The translations under genes and the position numbers were made by a program. Shown here one piece after another: positions 52,809 to 61,095 of a stretch of 64,000 bases of DNA. The stretch's first letter is position 1; each line of letters begins with the position of its first letter. This stretch comes from CAYFSS01 sp964345975 (GTDB taxonomy: Bacteria > Bacillota > Clostridia > Saccharofermentanales > Fastidiosipilaceae). Where the stretch lies: NCBI GenBank assembly GCA_964345975.1, contig CAYFSS010000001.1:1-64000 (forward strand). The letters run 5' to 3'. The notes under the pieces were generated by a model. It was not told where the DNA came from. It made no database searches and worked only from the letters and a program-made list of their open reading frames with translations.

Positions 52809-55001
52809 ATGAACCACACGGAAGATAAGATTCACAACACAAACGAGCCCAAACCGGTCTACCGGCCTGAATTTGGTGAGATGGTGTTCAACGACTCCGC
52901 GATGAAGACATATCTTCCCCAAGATGTTTACCAACATCTAAAAGACACTCGTGAAAAAGGTCTACCCCTCCCGGCTGAGCTCGCGAATGAAGTAGCATCC
53001 GGCATGCTGGATTGGGCTTTACATCAAGGGGCAACGCATTATACCCACTGGTTCCAACCGATGACCGGAGTCACCGCCGAGAAGCATGATGCCTTTCTTG
53101 AGTTAGGAAATGAAGGCAAGGCGATCTCCCGGTTTCACGGTCGAGAGCTTATCCGAGGCGAACCCGATGCCTCAAGTTTCCCCAGTGGTGGCCTTAGAAG
53201 CATCTTCGAGGCTAGGGGTTATACCGCATGGGACCCCAGTTCTTTTGCTTTTGTAAAGGATAAGACGCTCTATATTCCAACAGCTTTCTGTTCTTTCAGC
53301 GGTCATGCCATGGACAAGAAGACGCCTCTTCTCAGATCTATGCAGGCCCTCAATAAACAAGCCTTGAGAATCCTCAGAATCTTCGGCGATGAGACAAGCC
53401 AGGTGGTTTACAGTACCGCCGGGATAGAACAAGAATATTTCTTGATCGACGAGACGTTTTATCGACAAAGACCCGACCTGATCAATTGTTCAAGGACGCT
53501 CTTCGGTGCCAGAGCCGCAAAAGGTCAAGAACTCAATGATCATTATTTCGGAAGTCTCAAGCCACGCGTCGCAGCCTTCATGCAAGAACTTGACCAAACC
53601 CTCTGGCGCCTTGGAGTGCCTGCCAAGACGAAGCACAATGAGGTGGCACCTTCACAGCATGAATTGGCACCGATCTTTGCCACAGCCAATGTTGCCTGTG
53701 ACCAAAATCAGCTGACGATGGAAGTCATGAAATCTATCGCCGCCAAGCATCGCCTCGTATGCCTCCTCCATGAGAAACCCTACGCCGGTCTCAACGGTTC
53801 GGGCAAGCACAACAATTGGTCCTTGATGACAGACGAAGGAAAGAACCTCTTGAAGCCGGGTGATACTCCGGAACAAAACCTAATCTTCCTCCTCCTCTTA
53901 ACCGCCTTGATCGCCGGCGTCGATGAGTATCAAGGTTTGCTGCGGATCAGCGCCGAGGGCGCTTCCAACGATCAGCGCTTGGGTGAGAAAGAAGCTCCCC
54001 CTGCCATCATTTCCATATACCTAGGCGAGCGATTGACGGAATTATTAGACATGGTTTCCAAGAGCATGGAAATCCACAAACTGGACCCCGTCACAATGGA
54101 AACCGGCGTCACCATCCTCCCTCGGTTCGATCGGGATCTCACGGACAGGAACCGCACGTCACCTTTCGCCTTCAACGGTGACCGTTTTGAGTTTCGCATG
54201 CTGGGTTCATCTGCTTCCGCAGCCTGCCCCAACATGATCCTTAACACGATCGTGGCCGATACGTTAGAACGCTATGCAGATGAGTTGGAGAAAACAGGTC
54301 GGGCAGGTTTAACCCCGCTCTTGGCCAGAGAGTTGAAACAGCATCGCCGCATCATTTTTAACGGGAATGCCTACACCGCAGAATGGCGTGAAGAAGCTGC
54401 GAGGCGAGGGCTCACGAACTGGGCTACGAGCGCAGAGGCCCTACCCCATTATTCAGATGAACCGTATGTCCGTCTCTTCGAGCGCCAACGTGTGTTGGAT
54501 CGAGCAGAGCTGGAAATGCGACAGACAGTACTACTGGAAAACTATTGTGCGACGATCCAGATCGAGGCTTTTACGATGTTGGAAATGACGCATCGTGGGA
54601 TCTTGCCACAAGCGATCCGGCATCAGAAGGAATTGGCGGAAACCGTGCTCTTGAAGCGTGAGGTTCTCGGAGAGAGCTACAATTCCTCCGAGCCGGGCGC
54701 TGCAATGCGAGGCTATGATGGGACGGACGCTGCAGAGGTTCATCTCTTGAAACGAATTTCATCCCTCACCGATAATGTTTCGCGCACAGCTCAGCGTCTG
54801 AGAGCCGAGTTGCAGCAAGTGCCGAAAGACGACGCGTGGATTGAGGCTGCAAAGTACTACCAAACCGTTATTCTGCCGACGATGCACGACCTGCGATCCG
54901 TTGCGGACCTCATCGAACAGCAGCAAGACGAGGCCACCTCACCCTACCCGTCCTATCAAACGATGATCTATAGCGACGGTTTTAGGAGCCTTGAGCATTA
55001 G
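52809..55001 (+). CDS. glnN: Glutamine synthetase type III
   Basis: ATP-dependent ammonia assimilation into glutamine. At 730 residues and with SGHAMDKKTPLLRSMQALNKQA, YFLIDETFYRQRPDLINCSRTLFGARAAKGQ, KTKHNEVAPSQHELAPIF and GLNGSGKHNNWSL it is clearly the GSIII (GlnN) class of dodecameric enzymes found in Clostridia and Bacteroides, not GSI. A four-codon reading frame ATG-GAG-CAA-TGA (52801-52812) overlaps the start codon. The ribosome site is AGGGGG, about 10 bases upstream. No strong terminator follows on the plus strand. Confidence 0.96.
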   Translation: MNHTEDKIHNTNEPKPVYRPEFGEMVFNDSAMKTYLPQDVYQHLKDTREKGLPLPAELANEVASGMLDWALHQGATHYTHWFQPMTGVTAEKHDAFLELGNEGKAISRFHGRELIRGEPDASSFPSGGLRSIFEARGYTAWDPSSFAFVKDKTLYIPTAFCSFSGHAMDKKTPLLRSMQALNKQALRILRIFGDETSQVVYSTAGIEQEYFLIDETFYRQRPDLINCSRTLFGARAAKGQELNDHYFGSLKPRVAAFMQELDQTLWRLGVPAKTKHNEVAPSQHELAPIFATANVACDQNQLTMEVMKSIAAKHRLVCLLHEKPYAGLNGSGKHNNWSLMTDEGKNLLKPGDTPEQNLIFLLLLTALIAGVDEYQGLLRISAEGASNDQRLGEKEAPPAIISIYLGERLTELLDMVSKSMEIHKLDPVTMETGVTILPRFDRDLTDRNRTSPFAFNGDRFEFRMLGSSASAACPNMILNTIVADTLERYADELEKTGRAGLTPLLARELKQHRRIIFNGNAYTAEWREEAARRGLTNWATSAEALPHYSDEPYVRLFERQRVLDRAELEMRQTVLLENYCATIQIEAFTMLEMTHRGILPQAIRHQKELAETVLLKREVLGESYNSSEPGAAMRGYDGTDAAEVHLLKRISSLTDNVSRTAQRLRAELQQVPKDDAWIEAAKYYQTVILPTMHDLRSVADLIEQQQDEATSPYPSYQTMIYSDGFRSLEH

Positions 55002-55030
55002 CTTGTAAGAGTACACAACACGATATTCAC

Positions 55031-55067
55031 AAAAAAAGCCCAATCCACTTATTCCTGTGGATCGGGC
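55031..55067 (-). terminator. Intrinsic terminator of the purine operon
   Basis: On the minus strand GCCCGATCCAC and GTGGATTGGGC pair over 11 positions with one mismatch and are followed by seven T. It ends the purD transcript and may also end glnN less efficiently. Confidence 0.85.
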
Positions 55068-55097
55068 ATATCTTTACCAGCAAACCCTTTTGCAGAG

Positions 55098-56384
55098 CTA
55101 TTCTGCGGCTAAACCGATATCTGTCCGATAATGGAAATCTGCTATAAGGTCATGACGCTCTGACAAATAGCCATAAATCCGCTGACGACAATCCTTGATA
55201 TCTGCACCCGTGCACGTCAGCATCAGGACACGGCCACCCGTCGCTTGATATCCGTTAGCGACGCGCTTCGTACCCATATGGATGATTTCTATCCCTTTAG
55301 CTTCAGCTTCATTCAAGAAGGTATCCGGGATGAAAGGGTAAGCCGTGATAGCACCCGGGTAACCCGGAGAGCTGAGGACGACTCCCAGTGAAGTCTTTGG
55401 ATCAATTTGAAGGGCGCTTTGATCCGGACCGGCAACAGACGAAACCTCGGTTTGCATCAAACCCAGAAGGCTCCCCAGGAAATCTCCCCGGACTCTAGGC
55501 AAGATGACCTCCGCCTCGGGATCCCCCATGCGAGCATTGAATTCAATGACCTGGACGCCATTTTGCGTTGCCATGAGGCCGGCATAAAGAAAACCTGTAA
55601 AGGGTCGTCCGTCGGCTGCGAGCGCTTCAAGCGTGGGGCGAATAACCTTGTCTATACTCTCTCGGTATACCTCGGGATTGAGGCGTGGGATCGGCGAGAC
55701 CGCCCCCATGCCCCCTGTGTTCGGTCCTTGTTGATGATCGTAGACTGCTTTGTAATCTTGCGCGACCGGCAGTGGAATGAAGTTTTGACCTGAAGCGAGA
55801 CAAATAAGACTAAACTCAAAACCTTCCAAATACTCCTCAAAGAGCAAGGGAAACTGATCTGACACCTCGATACCGGAAATGTGCGCCTTAGCCTCTGTCG
55901 GGTCTGAAACTATAGCGACACCTTTACCGGCCTTCAAACCGTTTTCTTTGATCACCAACGGATAAGACCATGATTCGAGAGCCTTCAAAGCCTCCGCTTG
56001 AGATCGATAGTTTTCAAAGCGAGCCGTTGGAATCCCGACTTTGTACATGAGTTCTTTAGCATAGGTCTTGGAGGACTCAATTTGAGCGGCAGCTTGCGTA
56101 GGACCGAAAACGTTAATCCCCTCTCCATGTAATGCATCAGCTAGCCCCAAGGCTAACGGAATTTCCGGACCAATGATGCAGAGGTCGACGGACTCACGAA
56201 TAGCCAAGTCCACCAAGCCGGAAATATCCTCAACATGGATGTCATGACATGTGGCGTGAACCTTCATCGCATCAGAACCGGGAGCGACGATGACCTCCGG
56301 CTTCGATGGGGATGCCTGAAGAGCAGCCAGGAGAGCCATTTCTCTCCCGCCACTCCCGACCAATAGGACTTTGATAGGGCACAT
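55098..56384 (-). CDS. purD: Phosphoribosylamine-glycine ligase
   Basis: ATP-grasp enzyme joining phosphoribosylamine and glycine. The start MCPIKVLLVGSGGREMALL is set by GGAGG 5 bases upstream, 13 bases after the purH stop. The much longer open frame upstream lies within purH and is spurious. Conserved segments include VIKENGLKAGKGVAI, LLFEEYLEGFEFSLI, GPNTGGMGAVSP and EFNARMGDPEAEVILP. 428 residues, typical. Last gene of the operon. Confidence 0.95.
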   Translation of the reverse strand: MCPIKVLLVGSGGREMALLAALQASPSKPEVIVAPGSDAMKVHATCHDIHVEDISGLVDLAIRESVDLCIIGPEIPLALGLADALHGEGINVFGPTQAAAQIESSKTYAKELMYKVGIPTARFENYRSQAEALKALESWSYPLVIKENGLKAGKGVAIVSDPTEAKAHISGIEVSDQFPLLFEEYLEGFEFSLICLASGQNFIPLPVAQDYKAVYDHQQGPNTGGMGAVSPIPRLNPEVYRESIDKVIRPTLEALAADGRPFTGFLYAGLMATQNGVQVIEFNARMGDPEAEVILPRVRGDFLGSLLGLMQTEVSSVAGPDQSALQIDPKTSLGVVLSSPGYPGAITAYPFIPDTFLNEAEAKGIEIIHMGTKRVANGYQATGGRVLMLTCTGADIKDCRQRIYGYLSERHDLIADFHYRTDIGLAAE

Positions 56385-56397
56385 GCTTGCCTCCAAC

Positions 56398-57948
56398 CTA
56401 GTGCTTGAAGTGACGGATTCCGGTTGCAACCATAGCAATCCCTCGCTCGTTACATACATCGATGGAATCCTTGTCTCGGATCGAACCGCCCGGCTGAATG
56501 ATTGCACTGATGCCATATTCCGCTGCAAGTTCAACCGTATCGGGCATCGGGAAGAATGCATCAGACGCCAAGATAGCGCCTTTAGCTCTATCACCGGCTT
56601 GTTCTAAAGCTAACGTTGCAGCTCCCACGCGGTTTGATTGACCGGCGCCCAGTCCAAGACTTACTCCGTCTTTAAAGACAACAATGGCATTGGATTTGCA
56701 ATGCTTGACAACGGCAAAACCGTGGATTAAATCATGCCATTCTTGCTCCGTCGGAGGTTTGTCGGTCATGAGCTCACAGTCCTCAACGTTGACCTTCTTG
56801 CTGTCTCTATCTTGCAACAAGAACCCATCCATCACAGAGACAATCTTAAACGCATCGTTCGATTTTTCTTGCGTCATATCAAGCGTCAAGAGACGTAGAT
56901 TCTTCTTCTTTTGCAAAATCTCCAACGCCGCCGGAGCAAAGGATGGCGCCACGATGATCTCCAAGAAGATCTCATGCATTTCCTGCGCCATAGCTTCGTC
57001 TACTTCTCGATTCGTGACAACAATGCCTCCAAAGATGGAGATTGGGTCAGCCGCATAGGCTGCTTGCCAGGCTTGATACGCTGTTTCGGCGACTGCTATG
57101 CCACAGGGGTTCATATGCTTCACCGCTACGACGCAAGGCTCACTAAATTCATAGAGGAGTTCCAAGGCGGCATTAGCATCTTGAATATTGTTATATGAGA
57201 GTTCTTTGCCATGAACCTGTACGGCAGAAGCAAGGCCGGAATCGGAAACATGGTCATAACGGTAGAAAGCTGCTTTCTGATGAGGATTCTCCCCATAACG
57301 CAAAGTCTGTACTCTCTGTGCCGAAAGATGATATGCCTCCGGATAAGCTTGTTCTGCTACGTCTTCTTGAGATGAAGTCTCGCCCATAAAGTACGAAGCA
57401 ATCAAAGCATCGTAATCACGCGTCGAACGAAAGACTTTAGCGGCAAGACGGCGCCTCACCTTCAAGGCATCTTCCGTCTCATGCTCTCTTAGCACCAAAG
57501 CATAATCCGACGGATCCGAGACGACCCAAACATCCCGGAAGTTCTTGGCTGCTGCGCGCAGGAGCGTTGGTCCTCCGATATCGATGTTCTCGATCAGTTC
57601 TTCTTCCGCTCCATCCCGGGCTAAGACATCAGCAAAAGGATAGAGATTGACACACACGAGATCGATGGTTCCGATGCCCTGCACTTCCAAGTTCTCCAGA
57701 TCGTCAGCTTCAGAACGCCGAGCCAAAATACCGCCATGGATCACAGGATGCAAAGTCTTCACACGTCCGCCAAGCATCTCGGGAAAGCCTGTCAGATCTG
57801 ACACTTCCAAGGTCTCAATGCCCTCTTGCTCCAAATAACGGCTGGTCCCCCCGGACGAGATAATCCTGTAGCCCAAGTCAATCAATCCTTTGGCGAAGTC
57901 TCCTAAACCCAACTTATCGTAAACCGATAACAAGGCTGTCTTTTGCAT
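56398..57948 (-). CDS. purH: Bifunctional AICAR transformylase/IMP cyclohydrolase
   Basis: Catalyses the last two steps to IMP. The N-terminal cyclohydrolase domain (about 1-195) has LLSVYDKLGL, ISSGGTSRYLE and GRVKTLHPVIHGGIL. The transformylase domain follows with LRYGENPHQKAAFYR, KHMNPCGIAVAE and SDAFFPMPDTVELAA. 516 residues, standard. The upstream neighbour is purN (36-base gap). Confidence 0.96.
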   Translation of the reverse strand: MQKTALLSVYDKLGLGDFAKGLIDLGYRIISSGGTSRYLEQEGIETLEVSDLTGFPEMLGGRVKTLHPVIHGGILARRSEADDLENLEVQGIGTIDLVCVNLYPFADVLARDGAEEELIENIDIGGPTLLRAAAKNFRDVWVVSDPSDYALVLREHETEDALKVRRRLAAKVFRSTRDYDALIASYFMGETSSQEDVAEQAYPEAYHLSAQRVQTLRYGENPHQKAAFYRYDHVSDSGLASAVQVHGKELSYNNIQDANAALELLYEFSEPCVVAVKHMNPCGIAVAETAYQAWQAAYAADPISIFGGIVVTNREVDEAMAQEMHEIFLEIIVAPSFAPAALEILQKKKNLRLLTLDMTQEKSNDAFKIVSVMDGFLLQDRDSKKVNVEDCELMTDKPPTEQEWHDLIHGFAVVKHCKSNAIVVFKDGVSLGLGAGQSNRVGAATLALEQAGDRAKGAILASDAFFPMPDTVELAAEYGISAIIQPGGSIRDKDSIDVCNERGIAMVATGIRHFKH

Positions 57949-57984
57949 GTCGTACTCCTTCTTTCTACTGATAAACGGTGCGTT

Positions 57985-58587
57985 CTAATGGCCGGAAGGA
58001 TCCCTTGCCATGAGCTCATTGGCGTAAGCTACAAGCGTCTCCGGATAGAGGCGATGTTCGACCGCATGAATGGCTGCTTCAAACGCATCTAAACTCATCT
58101 CCGGCGTTAATGCTACTCGTACTTGGGCCAAGATAGGCCCCGAATCAACGCCATCATCAACCAAGTGTACGGTGACACCGGAATAAGAAACCTTATCCCG
58201 ATAGGCTCGTTCAATGGAATGGATGCCGGGGTAAGCAGGTAAGATTGAGGGGTGGATGTTCAGGATTCTCTTAGGAAACTGCTTCACGAAATCCGGTGAC
58301 AGAATCCTCATATAACCTGCCAGCACAATGAGGTCTATCTTTCTCTTCTGTAGTTCAGCGATCAGAGCTTCTTCATGAGCTAAGCGGTTTTGAAAATCCT
58401 TCGCAAGGAGCACTCCATGGTCCAATCGCTGCTCTCTTGCCCAAGCAATCACGGGGGCATTCTTATCCGAGAAGATAAAGACCGGCTCGATGTTTCCCAG
58501 CCTACCTTCCTCATAAGCCTTCACGATGGCCTGCGCATTACTCCCTCGTCCCGACGCAAGGATGGCCAAACGCAACGTCTCAGTCAT
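57985..58587 (-). CDS. purN: Phosphoribosylglycinamide formyltransferase
   Basis: Transfers a formyl group from 10-formyltetrahydrofolate to GAR. Seen: LASGRGSNAQAIVKAYEEG for GAR phosphate binding, the catalytic INLH equivalent LNIHPSILPAYPG, and GVTVHLVDDGVDSGPILAQ with the catalytic Asp. 200 residues. It starts nine bases after the purM stop. Confidence 0.95.
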   Translation of the reverse strand: MTETLRLAILASGRGSNAQAIVKAYEEGRLGNIEPVFIFSDKNAPVIAWAREQRLDHGVLLAKDFQNRLAHEEALIAELQKRKIDLIVLAGYMRILSPDFVKQFPKRILNIHPSILPAYPGIHSIERAYRDKVSYSGVTVHLVDDGVDSGPILAQVRVALTPEMSLDAFEAAIHAVEHRLYPETLVAYANELMARDPSGH

Positions 58588-58596
58588 GATAGCCTC

Positions 58597-59661
58597 CTAG
58601 ACAAACGAAACGCCTTGTCCTACTTCAACGTTCCCGATCACATAGGACGCCTGTCCCATATCCGCTAAAACGGTTTGAGCAGCGGCAACATCTTCAGGGT
58701 CAAGCGCTAGCACGAATCCAATCCCCATGTTGAAGACGTTAAACATCTCCTCCTCACTTAATCCACCCACCTCGGCGGTCAAGGTAAAGATAGGCAAAAT
58801 AGGCCAGCTATCCTTCTTCACAACATAGGAGAACGCTTGCTGCGACATGCGGGGTAAGTTCTCATAGAAGCCTCCACCCGTCACATGAGCCATCCCGTGA
58901 GGTCTGATCGTTTCCAGTAATTTCAAGACGGGTTTTACATACAAGCGAGTCGGCGTGAGCAGCTCTTCACTGATCGACTTATCCCAACCGTCAGGAACGG
59001 TATCCATGGTATAGCCGGCATCTTTGAAGAAGACTTTGCGGAGTAAAGAGAAACCGTTTGAATGAACGCCTGAGGAAGAAAGGCCCAAGAGCACATCCCC
59101 TGCCTTGACCTCATCCCCCGTGATGACCTTAGATTTCTCTACAATCCCTACAGAGAAACCGGCGATATCGTAATGTGCCGGGGCATAAAGATCATTCATT
59201 TCAGCGGTTTCCCCACCAATGAGAGCACAACCGGATTCTTTACAACCCGCTGCAACGCCTGAAACAATAGCCTGCACCAAGGCCGGATCGGCTTGGTGCA
59301 ATGCTAGATAATCCAAGAAGAATAAGGGTTCAGCCCCTTGCACCAGGACATCGTTGACGCACATGGCCACAACGTCGATGCCGATGCTGTCGTGCTTTTG
59401 TGTTTCAAATGCAAGAAAGAGCTTGGTTCCAACGCCATCCGTCCCGGAAACTAAAACAGGTTCGTCATAAGCACCCAAGACGCTTAGGTCAAAGAGACCG
59501 CCAAAACCACCGACATCGGTGAGCACACCCGGACGACGAGTCGAGGCAACATCCGCCTTGATCCGCCGCTGAACCTCATAGCCGGCCTCGATATCAACCC
59601 CTGCTTCCCGATAGCGATCAGCAGCAGTTGCCTGAGGCAAACGATCATTAGTATCTTTCAT
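58597..59661 (-). CDS. purM: Phosphoribosylformylglycinamidine cyclo-ligase
   Basis: ATP-dependent ring closure of FGAM to AIR. Seen: LVSGTDGVGTKLFLAF, GIDVVAMCVNDVLVQGAEPLFFLDY, ALIGGETAEMNDLY and HVTGGGFYENLPR. 354 residues, typical. The start has GGAG upstream, and purF ends 21 bases earlier. Confidence 0.96.
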   Translation of the reverse strand: MKDTNDRLPQATAADRYREAGVDIEAGYEVQRRIKADVASTRRPGVLTDVGGFGGLFDLSVLGAYDEPVLVSGTDGVGTKLFLAFETQKHDSIGIDVVAMCVNDVLVQGAEPLFFLDYLALHQADPALVQAIVSGVAAGCKESGCALIGGETAEMNDLYAPAHYDIAGFSVGIVEKSKVITGDEVKAGDVLLGLSSSGVHSNGFSLLRKVFFKDAGYTMDTVPDGWDKSISEELLTPTRLYVKPVLKLLETIRPHGMAHVTGGGFYENLPRMSQQAFSYVVKKDSWPILPIFTLTAEVGGLSEEEMFNVFNMGIGFVLALDPEDVAAAQTVLADMGQASYVIGNVEVGQGVSFV

Positions 59662-59682
59662 GGCTCTCTCCTTGCTCTCTTC

Positions 59683-61086
59683 TTAGTCATGTTCTCCAAC
59701 GGAATCGGGATCACGGACACTGCCGGCAAAATCATGGAGTTCCGTTGGATAATTTCCGGTATAACAAGCATCACAAACTTGATCTTGACGCAGGTTCAAG
59801 GCTGTCCGCAGACCGTCGAGGGAAAGGAATTCCAAGGAGTCTGCGCCCAATTCTTCACGGATTTCTTCGACATTCTTCTGTGATGCAATAAGATCTTCGT
59901 AGGTCGACGTATCTACGCCATAGAGGCATGGCCCGATCATCCGAGGCGATGCAATTCTCATATGAACTTCTCTTGCGCCAAACTCACGCACAACCTTGAT
60001 GATCTGACGACTGGTGGTGCCCCGGACAATCGAGTCATCGATCAAGGTGACAGACTTCCCCTCGATCAAATAGCGGATCGGCGATAGCTTCATATGCACT
60101 GCCATATCACGCTGCTTCTTTGTCGGCTCGATGAAGGTTCGACCGGAATACTTATTCTTAATCAAGCCATGTTGGAGCTGAAGACCTGCTGCCGTGGCAT
60201 AACCCTGAGCAGCTGCGAGCGCCGAGTCCGGGATCCCTATGACCCAATCGCAATCGATGGCAGACTCCTTCGCCAATTGGACGCCTGACTGATAACGTGC
60301 CTGATGGATGTTCATGCCATTGATGTTGGAATCGGGACGGGCGAAATAAACATATTCCATGAGGCAAAATGCATGCTTCTCTTCCTGGGCAAACTGATAG
60401 GAAAACACACCGTCTTCATTGATCTCGACAATCTCACCGGGTTCAACATCGCGGATAAACTCGGCTCCCAATATGTCGAGCGCACATGTCTCTGAAGCGA
60501 CAATATACCCGTCGTCCAGTTTGCCCAGACACAAAGGCATGAAGCCTAGCGGATCGCGCGCTGCATAGATGCGATTCTTCCGCATCACGACAAAACAATA
60601 CGAACCAACAAAGCGCTTGAGGGATTCCATCAAGGCCGGGAGGAATTTTCCGGGAGATCTCACGAGCAAGTGTGCCAGGATTTCACAACTGGAAGTGGAC
60701 TGAAAGATCGCACCTTGTTCTTGGAGTTCCGTGTGCAATTCATTGAAGTTCAAGATAGCACCGTTAGAGCAGATAGCGAACTCGGCACGTAGATGACGAA
60801 AATTCATTGGTTGGATATTGGAAACGATATTGTCTTTGGCACTTGTATAGCGCACATGACCTATCGCGTGTTTGGACCCGTTTTGATCCAGTTTGTTGAG
60901 ATTTTGTTCTTTGAACACCTCTCGTACCAGACCGAAGTTCTTATAGCCCTGGAACTCATTCCCGTCAGACACAAAGATACCGGCCGATTCCTGCCCTCTA
61001 TGCTGTAAGGCATAGAGAGCTGAATACGCCTTCTTAGCCGGATCTTCTACATAGTAGAGGCCTAAGACACCACACTCATGCTTCAA
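59683..61086 (-). CDS. purF: Amidophosphoribosyltransferase with altered glutamine site
   Basis: First committed purine step: PRPP to phosphoribosylamine. N-terminal class II glutaminase plus C-terminal PRPP domain with TLIDDSIVRGTTSRQI. The nucleophile Cys5 (MKHECGVLG) is kept after a four-residue propeptide. Iron-sulfur ligands Cys241, Cys387, Cys438 and Cys441 are present as in the Bacillus-type enzyme. Unusual: HNGN reads SNGA (107-110); the Asp that binds the glutamine amino group (E. coli Asp127) is Ser133 in QSTSSCE; and the glutamine loop after Arg79 reads TSAKDN instead of STxG. 467 residues. Coupled to purM and, ten bases after its stop, purL. Confidence 0.94.
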   Translation of the reverse strand: MKHECGVLGLYYVEDPAKKAYSALYALQHRGQESAGIFVSDGNEFQGYKNFGLVREVFKEQNLNKLDQNGSKHAIGHVRYTSAKDNIVSNIQPMNFRHLRAEFAICSNGAILNFNELHTELQEQGAIFQSTSSCEILAHLLVRSPGKFLPALMESLKRFVGSYCFVVMRKNRIYAARDPLGFMPLCLGKLDDGYIVASETCALDILGAEFIRDVEPGEIVEINEDGVFSYQFAQEEKHAFCLMEYVYFARPDSNINGMNIHQARYQSGVQLAKESAIDCDWVIGIPDSALAAAQGYATAAGLQLQHGLIKNKYSGRTFIEPTKKQRDMAVHMKLSPIRYLIEGKSVTLIDDSIVRGTTSRQIIKVVREFGAREVHMRIASPRMIGPCLYGVDTSTYEDLIASQKNVEEIREELGADSLEFLSLDGLRTALNLRQDQVCDACYTGNYPTELHDFAGSVRDPDSVGEHD

Positions 61087-61095
61087 TTTGTCCTC

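Noticed and set aside
55038..55067. Plus-strand terminator for glnN
   Set aside because: The T-run is only on the minus-strand side; on plus the hairpin is followed by ATATCTTT, so it is assigned to the purine operon.
56385..56594. Longer purD start, 70 codons upstream
   Set aside because: Lies wholly inside purH; MCPIKVLLVGSG has a proper ribosome site and aligns with the family.
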